The notes under the pieces are model-generated. The model saw only the letters and a list, made by a program, of their open reading frames with translations. It searched no databases and was not told the origin of the DNA. The position numbers were made by a program, and so were the translations under genes. This document shows, piece after piece, positions 34,960 through 48,600 of a stretch of DNA of 64,000 nt (positions are counted from its first letter, which is position 1; every line of letters begins with the position of its first letter). The stretch lies in NCBI GenBank assembly GCA_003991915.1, contig RQTK01000230.1:129595-193594 (forward strand). The letters run 5' to 3'. The stretch is from Elysia chlorotica (Eukaryota; Mollusca; Gastropoda; Plakobranchidae).

Positions 34960-35420
34960 CACTAATGTAAAAGAGGAATAATAATGTTGATTGGTTGTTG
35001 GTGTAAATGTCGTTTGGTGTAACTGTTTGCAACTTACTTATCCAAATATTGTCTTTATTCATTAGATAAAATGGATCGCCATTAAAGATTGTGCCGATTG
35101 GTGTGATTTCTAAATTGTTAAGTGAATGATCGGGAAGATTAAAATGTCGTGAAGCAGGTTGATTCCGGTTGTTACTTACAGCGGATCGGTGATTTGTTGA
35201 ACGATTTCTTAATGTTTGTTCTACGTATTGTTTGTTACATTTTGTGCATGACATAAGGTATACATGTATAACATTACTTGCTTTGCATATGTTGCGGTTG
35301 ATTTTGCATGTGTTGCCGTTCGTGGATGGTGTGAATCTGGTGATGGAAGTGATGTATGGGCATATCATGCATCTGTTGATGTTACAAGGTCTATACTGTA
35401 AACGAGATTTTAAAAAGATT
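34960..35420 (-). pseudogene. Penelope-like retroelement, C-terminal GIY-YIG endonuclease fragment
   Basis: Penelope-like elements encode a reverse transcriptase followed by a GIY-YIG nuclease (family knowledge). On the minus strand this frame shows the Cys-rich lead-in LQYRPCNINRCMICPYI, then NVIHVYLMSCTKCNKQYV, a conserved RNRSTNHRSAV block, the HFNLPDHS block and NIWISKLQTVTPN near the end. The YIG-type strand reads QYVEQT where a glycine is expected, so the catalytic fold is probably damaged. The RT part is absent, so the insertion is truncated or has been cut up. It is intergenic between FAAP100 and COPB1. Confidence 0.75.
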
Positions 35421-35784
35421 CGATTTTACTCTCTAAGAAAAAAAAGGCGTAAGACAACGGTGCCTTGATGGGCCATCAAATGCGCAGAGTTGGTGATGAC
35501 TAAAGGCTTCTTGGAGAATTTCTTGATATCACTAGTACTCTATTTGTCATGATGACATCATCCGCGAAACACTAGTAACGAATACACCGTAGATTTATCA
35601 TGTATGCAGGTGCAAACAACATTACTGCAAGCCGTCATTTAAAAAAGAAGAAAATGCAGCCCCCCTTTAGTGATCACCTAGGTCCTAAGAAAAGTCATAT
35701 AATGGCCATGGGACCCCGGAACGGGATACCCGAGACTCATAATAATGACACCGAAAAACCAGTGTGGAAAACGCTTCCGCCACA

Positions 35785-35850
35785 ACCGGGCTCGAATCAC
35801 GGGCATGGTGTGTCCCGAGAATGTGCCTTTGCCAACATCAATGTTAGGTG
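35785..35850 (-). other. tRNA-like segment (B-box-like word)
   Basis: On the minus strand GGCAAAGGCACATTC is followed after about 35 bases by GTGATTCGAGCCC, the spacing of the A and B boxes of a Pol III tRNA-type promoter. The acceptor stem does not pair, so it is a SINE head or a decayed tRNA rather than a functional gene. Confidence 0.3.
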
Positions 35851-36050
35851 TGTAACCAGATAGCCAGAAATTTCGCTAATGTACCGTCTGAATGATGTGA
35901 AGATGGGGACTCTTTATTCTTGAATTAACTGTATGCCTAAATCAGGTTTCCGATTGTTTAAAATAGTCATGTTTGAATCCAACCATCCTAATTTGGCCGA
36001 ACTCACGCGGGGTGGTGGTGGGGTAGGGGCTTCATTTATGACTTACTAAC

Positions 36051-36890
36051 TTATTCGCTTTTCGCGTCCTGGTCGTCAGATCGGGACGCCTCAGCAATCT
36101 CCACAATTTGCTTGGTTAGTGACTTCCATTGGTTACGGTCCTGTGCCAGTGATCGAAGGTATTCCAAATCGTCGGTTGATTTCAGTGATAGGTTGTCTTG
36201 GATTTGTGACAGGTCTTTGTTGATGGTCACTGGCAGGGTTGTAGTTGGTCTTCCCCTGAATCTTTTTTTCGGTGCGGTGGAAATATAGTTGCATGGCTTT
36301 GTTGGCAGGTATCTCCTCATTTCTACGCAAGATATGTCCGAAAAGGCGCCAACGACTTTCTAATATGTGAATGGATAGTGGTTTTTCATTGCATTTTGTG
36401 TAGAGCGTTTTGTTTGAAATTTTTGTGGGGTAGTAGATGTTGAGAACTGTTGTTTCCGATGGAATGCGTCTAGTTTATTTAGTTCAGTTTGAGTCAAAGC
36501 CCACGTTCCACAATTATAAGTTAGGATAGACTTAACGAGTGCTTTATATAGTTTTATTTTGATGTTTCTGTTTATTTCGTCCTGTCCTATCCAGATGTTT
36601 TTCAATTTATATAAGGCAACGTTCGATAGCTGTTTTCTTCTCTCTACGTCTTCTTTATCACCCATCAGCGAGCCAACCTTCTTCGTTGATCTCCAGGCAT
36701 CCTCGTTTTTGCTTAATAATGTTTTTTCCGTGTTGGCAACATTGACTTTAAGGTTATATTTGTGAAGTGTTCTCTGCACTGCGTCTATGTCGATGTATTC
36801 TAAGCCTACAAAATCCACGTCGTCGGCGTATGCGATTTCTCTTGGTATTTTCTCTTCTAATGGGGACTTGGGTTCACCTATCACTTTGCG
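36051..36890 (-). pseudogene. Non-LTR retrotransposon (LINE) reverse transcriptase 3' part, frameshifted
   Basis: Read right to left, the RT catalytic box IAYADDVDFVG occurs near 36820. It is followed by NVANTEKT, a KLKNIWIGQDEIN block, ALVKSILTYNCGTWALT and the terminal RRNEEIPANKAM and RGRPTTTLPVTI blocks, ending QDAKSE and a stop at 36051. The protein must be read in three frames, with shifts near 36360-36440 and near 36270, so it is dead. A short TAAGT-like run follows the stop. It is intergenic, upstream of COPB1. Confidence 0.85.
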
Positions 36891-39573
36891 TACTTCTTTC
36901 AGTTTATAGTTTATAATTAAAAAAAAAAAAAACCCAATATTCTACCCTCCGCCACAATTATAGCGAAAAGTATACAAACAACTGAGCTTTGAAGAATAGT
37001 ATGTGTAAGATAGGGAGGGGGCGTACATGGCGCAAAACTGACACCTGTGGCGTGTATTCACAAAACGTGTTTTGATATATAGAACCCCCCATTGCAAATT
37101 AACATTAAAAGGATAAGATTTAACTGGTGATTTTTCTAGACTCATCTCGAACAAAGATCTGACAAGCATTGCTTCATTACCACGCTATCTTTTGACCTTG
37201 ACGTGCTGGCCTAGATTGTCCGTGGTGTGGTGGTTGTCCCTTTGGAAATGCCGACCCAGACTATGACGTGAGTAGTCTACGATACTACTTACAGTAGTTG
37301 TTAGTATAGTGTGGAGATACACCAACTCATACATGCATCCAGGACAGACACAGGCAATATGCCGAGATCCATTTTTAGTGGTTAATCGTTCTTGGAAATA
37401 GACCAGCTGTCGTACGACGGCTAACAGCTTCCGTCGTCGTCAGACGGTTTCTGTGTTTTGCTACGGGGAGGCAAAATTTGATCTGTGATAGTCTGTGTTG
37501 GACGACCGCCATTGTTTTCCGGCTCTCGATTCAAAACTTTAAACACACTTTTCTCCAGAATGCCTTCACAAGTATAGACCCAAGTAGTATATTTAGTATC
37601 AGATAGTAACAAAATAGGGTCACAATAAAAATGATATATGAAATCAGCATTGTTTTTTAAATATTTGAAAAGTTAGCTAATCGCATAACCGATGGGTACA
37701 ATTTGACCTAGATAGCTGGTCAAGCCAGAATCTAGGCTCGCGTGTATGTGCGAAGAGCGATTCCCCGCTGACCGGTGACCTTTGATCCTGGTATCACATG
37801 CTTCAGCTAGCACCTGTGTTGCTTGGGCACTTATACCAGGATCGACAACTTTGTCATAATACTATCGACCCACGCTTGGCTTAGTTTGGTGTAGCTAGGC
37901 CCTAGACATACGCAGACATCTGTGTATTAATTACCAATGTGCCTACATAGACACAGTCTATTATATCAACATCATTGTTTATGATCTTCCGACTTCCGGT
38001 GAACCGGTTTCCGGCTAGTTCAGGACACGTCTCTACGGCAAACGAAGTCGAATGACAACACACTCACTGGCTAGGCAGAAATTACCTAGTTTAATTCTAC
38101 GACTTTTACCCTAACCAAGGCCCGTTCATTTTGTTTCAACAAGGTATTTCCAGTGAGTTCTTACTGCTTGCGAAGGCAAGCTGTAAATAGAGTAGTGTTT
38201 CTTCATTTTCCAACTCACAATTGATTAGATTTCTAAATCTATCTTTCTTGCCTTTCTATAGTCTGTATAGATCTTATAATATTAATTGTTGTCTCCTGCT
38301 AACGCCGCACCCCAGCAGCTGATTCCGTAGAGAATCACACTTTTTTAAAATCAAAGTTTCATAGAGGAATAAAAATGTCTTAAGATGGTTTCTTTCAAGT
38401 TAAAAGATTATAACTCTCTCACTCTCAGGAATACATTATTTGTTTAGCCTTATTTAGCCTACTGATCCTGGTAAATATTTGGCTGAGTCTGTAAGCACTA
38501 TATTAGTGTTTCTGTTCAAAATTTACCATATATGCTCAATATTTCTATGTTTCTGCATAAATAAACATTGTGTATCACGATTATTCTACCTAATATTATA
38601 GATCTAGGCCTTGTAAATAATGAGAAGAATTAACTATAATTATTAAGGATTGTGTATATATAGCAAAATGTGTAAAAAAAAACCACTACATGTAGTGTAC
38701 AGCAAGATTTAAACAAGACCCCTTAAAAGGCAGAAAGCCTATTTATAGTGAGTACAGACACTCCCCAAATTTTTACTGTTTGGGTACCCTTTAGCATTAA
38801 TTGTAGCCCATCTGGGAATAAACATAGCCTTTGAAGATATATGAAGTTAGATCAGATCTAGATATGGATCTGTAGACTGTTATCATTTGTAGGCTTACTT
38901 AATACCTAGATCAGGTTAATTCCTTTTAAAAGCAGACTTGAAATTTAATACTTCTTTGAAAGATCATCACATCTTTAAACTAGATCTAGATAATTTAGTG
39001 ACAAAAACAACTCATCTAGCCTAGTTCTGAATTCTAGAATTATGGACGAGTTAGATTGTATCATTATCATGTTCAGAGGAACAGTACTTGGATGTGATGA
39101 TTAAAAAAGAATGAATACATTCCTTTATTACACATAAATAAAGAGTTTTTTAACTGTTTTCTTATGAAATAGATGGCATCATTTTTCTATTATAATTACA
39201 CATTTATATGTACCCATTGGGAAGTTTTAAAAATTATCTAGGAAATATCAAATTTCAATGCCTTTATGGTTATCATGGTAATCAAAGGAAAAAAACATTG
39301 ACATTATGATTTTGCTTTTAAACTGAGAATGTTGTTTTGTCCCTTCTTTTCTGGTGACTTCAAGCGTTCACCAGATACTCTTGAATTGTTTGGACTGTGA
39401 GTTCTCAACTGTAGTCACATAGTCATAAAGCAGTACAAATATGACTCACAGTCAAATGTAATATTTTTTTTTTATCATGTTTCAGACAAAAGTGATGGTA
39501 TGAGCTAAAGTAATTTATAAATTGTTTCCTTCAAAATTTAAAACCTACTTGACTTAAAACTTGTTTCTTTCAG
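36891..39573. other. COPB1 upstream region
   Basis: No supported gene. A 63-codon minus frame at 37421-37612 has no known relative. An 11-bp inverted repeat pair lies at 37784-37794 and 37833-37843. The likely COPB1 promoter is described at 37985-38148. From 38150 to 39573 the sequence is AT-rich and reads as the first, 5' UTR intron of COPB1. Confidence 0.4.
37985..38148 (+). promoter_or_regulatory. Candidate COPB1 promoter and non-coding first exon
   Basis: ACTTCCGG at 37991-37998, the reverse complement of an ETS/GABP site, and a second TTTCCGG at 38008-38014 lie in a locally less AT-rich block. A possible first-exon donor AACAAG|GTATTT lies at 38148/38149, and the coding exon of COPB1 has a good acceptor ending at 39573. 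ETS sites are typical of housekeeping promoters. Assignment is by position and motif only. Confidence 0.35.
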
Positions 39574-39640
39574 AGCAAATAACCAATATAGATGCAAAAT
39601 TTTTTTATTCACTTAAGTAGGTGGTGTATGACTGATCAAG

Positions 39641-42600
39641 ATGACGACTATAGCTGAGCAGCCATGTTACACTCTCATAAATGTTCCCATGGATGCAGAG
39701 CCTCCCACGGAACTGCAACTCAAACAGGATCTAGGTTTGTGTCTTTTTTTTCTCAACCTTCTTTTTTATGTCTAAAGATAATTTAAGGTTTAGCTTCCTT
39801 TCCATTGTATCATAAGGCTCTCTTGATATTTCACCAAATTATTGCAAATAGATAAAGGAAGTAATCAATTTAGGAATTAATCTACATTGTATATTGTTAT
39901 GATCACTCATGAAATTTAATTGTTAAAGATTTGCATCATTTTCTTTGTTTCAGAAAAAGGAGATAACCGAACAAAGATTGAGGCCCTGAAAAAGGTTATT
40001 CAGATGATTCTCAACGGTGAAAAGATGCCATCCCTCCTCATTACAATCATTCGATTTGTGATGCCAATGCAAGATCACACAATAAAAAAACTTTTGCTTG
40101 TATTTTGGGAAGTGGTACCAAAGTATACACCTGAAGGAAAGCTTTTACAAGAGTTCATCTTAGTCTGTGATGCCTATAGAAAGGTTTGTTTTTATTTTCT
40201 AACACAATTTAGGTTTATTGATATTCCCCAATGATTTTCAATTATTTAGTTAAAACTAATTCTGATACAAATATTTCACATTATTTTTATTTTGTACCCA
40301 TCATTAAACGCAGAATCGGAATTGCAAAAACCAGTTTCAACAGCCTACTGAATACTTTTATATCAAATTCCACCAGCATGAAGACAAAGCTTCAACTACT
40401 CAAAACGTTTGTCTGGTCCACCCTGTTATACGGGTCAGAGACATGGTCGATTAGTAAAGCACAAATGAACAAAATAGAAGCTTTCGAAATGTATGCATTT
40501 AGGAGAATAGGGAAGATATCATGGCGACAAAAGTTGACCAACTACGAAGTGTTACAAAAATTGAACATAAGAAGAGAAATAGGGCAGTGTATAAGAGATA
40601 GGAAGCTGCAATACTATGGACACCTCATGCGTCATGAAAGTGTGATAAGAGATCTCTATAACGGCGAAGTGGAGGGCAGCAGAGGCCGGGGACGCCCCAG
40701 AACGAAATGGAATGACAACATCGCAGAATGGACGTGCTACTCGCTGGTGCAGTGCCAACGACTTGCGCAGGACAAATGTCAATGGGGGACAATTGCAGCC
40801 AACCTTCGCAAGGAGACGGCACCCGGATGATGATGACCCATCATTCATGTTTATTCTTAAATTGTAAATTGTTAAATTGCAGTTTTTTACCCATTCTATT
40901 TCATTTTCCTGTAACTAAAAATGTTTGAAATTAATTCAAAGATAAAAGTTGCCTCTATTACTTAATAAAAAAAATGTGCCTTTATTTTAAATAAAGAAGG
41001 AAATATTTTGAATTAATAAAAAATTGTGCACACACTTAAAAAAGTAGGTTTGTTCTTTTTGTGTTTAACAGGATCTGCAACATCCAAATGAGTTTATCAA
41101 AGGCTCCACCCTCCGATTTTTGTGCAAACTAAAAGAGCCAGAATTGTTGGAACCATTGATGCCAGCAATTAGGCAATGCTTGGAACATCGCCACTCATAT
41201 GTCAGACGCAATGCTGTGTTGGCTATTTACACAATCTACAGGTATGTAAAATGCAATCAGTATGTACTCCAAATTTTATTTTCAAAACACTTTTGTAAAA
41301 AAAAAAAATTTGTTTTCATATGTTTTAAGTGTCCTGTAAAATTTAGAAGGTAGATAAAAATGTTAGCTTTAGCTATAATACTGAAAACAATTTTTTTCCT
41401 CCCAGAAACTACGAGTTCTTGATCCCAGATGCACCTGAACTTATTCACAACTTTCTGGAAGGTGAACAAGACATGTCCTGTAAGCGAAATGCTTTTATGA
41501 TGCTGATACACGCTGATCAGGTTTGTTAAAATGAATAATACACTTGCTTACAACTGTAAGTAAGATTTTAAAAATTTGGGATTTTGTTATGGAGGAAAAA
41601 AAAAAATTTGCTTTCATACATGTGGCAACTGGTTTTAACAAGTTTGATGATAAGATGATTTCCAAGATCTGAAATGTATTTTATGTATGAAGTGAATCAA
41701 AGAAGGAAAAAAAGGTTACTTGGTGCATTTTCTAAACAGTGCATACGGTAACAAATTATTTGATGAGATTTTAATGTTTACATATGAAGTGACTACAGCG
41801 CAGTTAAAAATTAAACAAATATTTGATGCATTCTTGGATTATATATTTCAGTGATCCTGAACAACTTTTAAAAAATTTAATTTCAGGAGAGAGCTCTTGA
41901 CTACTTGAGTAGTTGCATAGATCAGGTGACCTCTTTTGGAGACATTTTGCAACTTGTAATTGTTGAGCTGATTTATAAGGTATGTATTAAAAAAAAAAAA
42001 AACTAAATTTAAGTTATATAGTTAATAGTGACATTCTGAGATAAATTTTTTTTATACAATTTAGCATTTAGCCTATCACTTTTTGTTTGCAATGTTATGA
42101 AAGTGAAAAAAAAATTCTTAGGCCTTACTTAAGTTGGTTTCCTTACATGTGAAATGTTGTAAGATAATGTAACTGTGGTACAGTGACTTTCGTACATACC
42201 ATATCCTATTTGACAAGGTCTTTGGATTCTTCTACTTTATTCCAGGTTTGTCATGCAAATCCTGGTGAGAGAGCTCGCTTTATTCGCTGCATCTACAACC
42301 TTCTGAACTCCTCCAGCCCAGCTGTCAGATATGAAGCAGCAGGAACTCTTGTCACTCTCTCTAGTGCTCCAACTGCCATCAAGGTAAAGAGTTTTACCTT
42401 TTATAATGACACCGACTTGAGAAAGTGAGAAAAAATATCATACTTCCAGCAAAGTAAATTTTAAATATGTTTGCAAGAGTCGTTGGCAGTTGCTTCTCTA
42501 TGGAAATATATTCCTGATAGTTATTACCATGTGTTTGATAAATGTTCACAATTTTATTACTGTTGCTATTAAAAAACAAACAAATTATGTTTCTCAACAA

Positions 42601-45600
42601 TCAAGCCATGTGTTTTTATGATATCACAGGCTACTCTGAAAGCATACATGTATAAAACTTTGTTAGAATGTTATTCGTTGTCTGTCCCTATGTCTTTAAA
42701 ACTGGTAATGAGAAATCATAAATATCCGTAATAGTCCAATTTTATTCTTCTAATTTGGCTTGCTAAATATTGTAAATTTTCGATTACTTTAGAAAGCTCC
42801 ATACCTTTAAAAACGCCCTCACTCTATTTGCTTTTCCCATTATTATCTAGGCTGCTGCCACATGTTACATTGAGCTGATAGTGAAGGAGAGCGATAACAA
42901 TGTGAAGCTGATTGTCTTGGATAGGCTCATTGCTCTGAAGGAGGTTGCTGCCCACGAGAAAGTTCTGCAGGTAAATTTATTTGTGGAAAATGTTTGGTGG
43001 TTCTCTGATGGTTCTATTTCAAAATACACTGTAGTTAAATAAAGGAAAATCTTTCAGTTGATAAAAACATTTTTTAAAGTTTCTCTTACTATTCTTCTAT
43101 CAGTTGATATGGTAAAGCATGTTTTAACATTGTATTGTGAACTTGGATGAAATAATTTAATCTTTTTTATTTTGTTGCCTGTTTTAGTTGCAAATGCGTC
43201 TACATTTTAATGTATATGTGACTTGTAAAAATAAAATGGTTCATTTTTTCTCTTTCCAGCTAAAAATGCTTCACTTCTTTTAATAAAAAAATGAAATAAA
43301 GCATTATCATGTTTCCTCTACAGGAACTTGTTATGGATATTCTCCGAGTCTTGAGCTCGCCTGATCAAGAAGTTCGCAAGAAGACCCTGACCTTGGCCCT
43401 AGATCTGGTCACATCTCGCAACATTGAAGAGGTTTGTTTAAGCTTTCATAATGTTTAATAATTATTATTATAATACATACAATAAGTTGCTCTTATTTTT
43501 TTTATTATGCTTTAGTATATATATATTTTTTAAAATCAATATGCTGAATTGCTGATTTGTTTTTATGTTTGTCTATACAGTTTGTTGCTTTTGAATTTTT
43601 CAGATGGTGTTGGTTTTGAAAAAGGAAGTGGTCAAGACAAATAACATTGAGCATGAAGACACTGGGAAGTATAGACAACTGCTTGTGCGAACTCTTCACC
43701 AGTGTAGCGTTAAGTTCCCTGATGTTGCCTCTACCATTATACCAGTGGTGAGTAGAAGTGTCCTGCCCACAGAGTCCAAAATATTTAATGACATCTTAAT
43801 ATTTGCTTATAGGTCGATATTATATCTTTTAAAAAATTCATCTTTGCCATTTCCCAATTATGACAAGCATACAAAAATTTGTATTCACTTCAATACTTAT
43901 AAATGTGTATTTTTTTATTATTTTTTTTTGTCTGCATCATTTTATTGTTTTCTAATTTCAAATTTAACTCGATAAATGATAATGATGTTAGCTTCTTTTT
44001 TTTTGGCGAAACTATTCATCTTAACAAACTTAAGTCAGATAGAGTATATATTACATTGATTTTTTTGTTTTGGCTCTTGAAAATGGTATGTCTGTGGGTA
44101 ATAGGATTTTTCCTATTCTAACTTTCATGGTTATGTATAGTTTCACCATTGTTCTATTTTGCCATTCAGCTTATGGAGTTCTTAGGCGACACAAATGAAC
44201 TGGCTGCTGCGGATGTCTTGGTGTTTGTTAGAGAGGCAGTCCAACGGTTTGATCAGCTGCGGCCTCTTGTCATAAGCAAACTTTTGGATGTTTTTAGCAC
44301 CATCAAGGCAATGAAGTGAGTTATTGGAAAGAGAGATTTAAATACAGCATCTATATGCACAATGTCTCAGCTTTAAAAGCTTATTGCATTCTAATTAAAC
44401 CTCATTTTTTTGTACTATGTTAGCTTAAAAAGTTGAGTCTGCCAGATTTGTGATCAAAGTTTTTGTCTCTTACACGTATTTCAAATATTTATAAAAACCA
44501 ACATTTTACATGCTAATCATCATGTTTCATATAAAGAAGTAGCAAAAAATGATTTACATTTGTTCAAAAAGAGAACAGATATTCTTTTTTTCATCAAACT
44601 CTATTTCTGCCTTTCCAATACAAATAAAATTGACCCATCAATTTTCAAATTAGAATATTTTTCAAGATTTTTTAAGTAACATTTATGTACCCTTGAATAA
44701 GCAAAATACTTGAGGTACATGAAGTTCGTTTGAATATTCTTTCTTTTTTAAATAAAAGGGGGAAATTTGTATGCAAATACCTTTTATACTATTATTCTAG
44801 AACTCAAAAGAATTGATACAATAATAAGTGATTTAAAATGGATGGAAATTTGGTATACAAAATTGCTTGTTTCTATCCTGTCTAACTTTAGGATTCACCG
44901 TGCAGCTTTGTGGATTCTTGGAGAGTATTGCACATCTTCAGATGATATTCAGAGTGTAATGACCCTTGTGCGCCAATCCCTTGGAGATGTGAGTTGATTT
45001 AATTTTTCTGTTTGTTTCTACGTGTAAGTTTTGAAAGTCAGAAAAGATTTAGTAATTGAAACATTTAATTTCTCTCCTTTGACATCTTCTATATTTCATG
45101 TTCTTCAATTTCAGATTCCCATTGTTGATGATGAAATGAAGAAAGCTGCAGGTGAAATAAAAGATGATGGTGAGTAGAAAACAAAATTGCTTCTAAGGCT
45201 TTAGATAGGCAATTCTTTCTTTTCTCAAGCATAGATATGTGGTATTATATCATAAACTAAGGTATAACCGTAACATAACAACAAAGGGGGGGGGGGGGGG
45301 ATTAAAAAAGATTTGTTTTGTAAAAATATGCAATATAAACTTATATCGTAAAATTTATGCTTTATATTGTGGCAATTTGACCATTTTCTGTACAGAAATT
45401 CAGTCTGCTTCTGGATCTGTTCAGCGCTTGGTGACTGCAGATGGTACCTATGCTACCCAGAGTGCATTCAGCACTACTAAATCATCAAAGAAAGAAGACA
45501 TGTGAGTTATGGGTGATGATAAAATATTACTAATATTATTTTTGGGAAATTTCAAAATCAGCCATTTATTTATTCCCAAAAAATTAAAGTTATGGTAAAA

Positions 45601-48600
45601 GCTCGTGATTTTTTAAATTATGATCAACTTGAAGTTCTTACAATGTCATTAAAAAAACGAAATACACATTTTGTAAGTTTCAACATTTTCCTTTTGAAGC
45701 CCTCCTCTGAGGAAAGATATGATGGAAGGTGACTTTTTCATTGGAGCTGCTCTGGCAACTACTCTGACAAAACTTGCCCTGAAGTATATAAAGATAACAC
45801 AGGACAAGAAAAGACAAAATGTGAGTATTTTAAAATCTGACCTATGTCATAGACTGTGATTGGCTGAGACAGAAGTCATGGTGTCCCTGCCCTGTCTTGT
45901 GTGTGGCAGCACATGAAATTGTCAGACATCAGTCTTGGGGCCTGTCACAATAAAACAGGTTTGATAGGCTGTTTAAATCAATTATTTTTAAGGAATAAAT
46001 GATTATATATTGCACCCGTTTTGCTATTCTTCAACTAAGTAATGGCAAACATGAGAAGCTTTTAATTATTCAATCCAAAAAAAATTAAAAAAAATAATAC
46101 ATTGATTACTATCCAAATAATGAAAATGATCATATCTTCTCTAGGTAGAGAACTGAAACAATTTTCAACAGTTTTTGCTCAACGCTGAGAAGGAAATTGT
46201 TTTATTTTTTTAATGAGATGCTTTGCATGTTTCTTGTTAGTTGTTAAAAAATATTTCAAACATTTGAATCACAACTGTTTCAGGCCTTTGTTGCTGAAGC
46301 CATGTTGATTATGGCTACTATCATTCATCTTGGAAAATCTGGCATTGCAGCAAAGGTAAGTCTTTTTGGAAATTATCAAATTGAAGTTCTAAAACTTGTT
46401 TTTTCTATTTCATCCTGGTGAAGAATATAGCCTTTATAACTTTTCTTTTTTACTTTTTCTCTAAATAAATTTGAAGATGGCTGTGCCAAGCTTTTAGTAA
46501 TTTAATATTAGATTTTAGTTCTGTGAAACCCATTATAAATAACATAGATTCTAAGCGCCTACTGTCAATCCAAGATTCAGATGCAAGCTATGATGGAGAT
46601 AGTGGTATGTTAGTTTACTAATGGTGATTCAATGATTGCCGCCAATCTTTTTAAACTTCCTAAACCATATTTATTTTAGTCCTGTTTTTGTTTGGAACCG
46701 CAAAAACTAGTCAGGCCTTATTGTTGACTCCTATTTTGTACCAAAGTTCACAAGGTCAAATCCCACCCTGCAAAGTATTGATCCTTAATGCAAAGAAAAA
46801 AAGAGTTCAAGCTGATTTAATCACATTTCTATTAATTTTGTTATTGTCTCATCTAAAGCCCATCACTGATGATGATGTGGACCGCATAGCTGTATGCCTC
46901 AGAGTATTGGCTGAGAAGTCTGAGTTAATGGATGAGATTTTCAACAAGGACTGCCGTGGCTCTCTCTCCCTCATGCTGGCTGCCAAGATTGAAGAGGAGA
47001 AACAAATGCAAGAGGTATTTATCATTGTTCCTTTAAAATGTTTGATGCCTTCAGACTTGTGCATTTTGTGAAGCTTTGAATAGAAGTTCATCTTTCAAGT
47101 TCATATTTTGGAGATGGAAAATAGCACTTGAAGGAGCAATATATCCAATTAGCAATTGTTCTTGTAATGATGCAAATGGAGATTCTATATTGGTTGTATT
47201 TCTGTTCAGTTTATCAGTGAGTCTTCAAAAAGAACAAGAAGCATGCAGTTAGAATGAAGTGATTGATTGAAACTGCTATCAAAGTTAATTTTTAACCTGC
47301 TGAGTATGAATCAGGTTGCGCCTCCTGTATAATCCAATAACTCTTGTTATCTTCTCAGGCTGCTGAGCGCAAAATCGTCAAGGTCCATGCAGATGATCCA
47401 ATCTCTTTTGCTCAGCTTATCAACAGAAGTGATCAAGGAGCAGGAGAGGTAAGATGCATTATCACATGCAGTCACTCTTCCATGATCTGCGGGTACTGTA
47501 TAAACCTTTCCAAAGCTGAAACAGTTTCTTTTAAAGAAAAAGTTATTCAAATTCATAAACAGTTGTGAAAATAATTTTCAAAAAGTAGCAAACATTCAGA
47601 GTAACGTTGTCAGTTTGGTGACCCCCTTCTTTTTTGTGTGTCTTCCATAGAATATGTTTGAACTCACACTGTCTCAAGCTCTTGGTATGAATTCCAAGAA
47701 AGATTCTGATCCTTTGGGATCATCCAAGCTTAACAAGGTAGGTAGATGTATATTTTTTTCTTTAAACAATCATGATGTCTACTCTTAATTTTGATCTAGC
47801 TATATAATTATCTTCTCTATATTGTAAAGTAGTATCAATGTCATGACAGGGGGAGGGGTGGGGGGATTTCTAAGCTTGAACTGTTGTACCAGTTAGATAG
47901 AAAATCTTTTTTTTTTTTAAATGCTGTTAAATTGCAGCCAGCAAAATTTAATCCTGGAGTGTTCTGTGGGGGGATATAGTTGTGTATACTCTCCAACAAT
48001 ATTTATTCGATTGTTTTTGTTTTGTTTTTATCTCCTAGGTTTCCCAGCTAACTGGTTTCTCTGATCCAGTATACAGCGAGGCGTATGTCAATGTGAATCA
48101 GTATGACATTGTTCTTGATGTCCTTATTGTGAATCAGACTAATGACACCCTGCAGAACCTAACACTTGAGCTGGCAACATTAGGTAAAAATGCTGTCTTC
48201 TTTTCAAATATGTATGTTGTGTAAAGAAATATTAGAAACTTGTTTCACAGTATTATTATAGGTGAATAAGGACCCCCCCCAAAAAAAAAAAACACCCCCC
48301 CCCCCCCAAAAAAAAACAACAACAACAAAACAAAAACAGAAAAGAAAAAAAAATTCAACAGCAACAAACATTGTTTTGATTACTTATCAACAGACAGTAT
48401 GAATTTTTTTCAACAGTAAATCAAGAGGCGATTTGAAAGCCCAATATATCTTTGTAAGAAAAGCCAGTGTTATTATATCAAAGAGACATCATATTCAATT
48501 TCTTTTTAAGCTATAAGTTGGTCAAGGAGTCTCACACCGCTCTTGCATGTTTCCAGCATTTTATTCCTCCAAATATCCTAAACTTACCCTTTAAGTGGCA

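Noticed and set aside
35600..35863. Plus-strand open frame of 87 codons
   Set aside because: It runs through the tRNA-like segment at 35785-35850 and shows no coding pattern.
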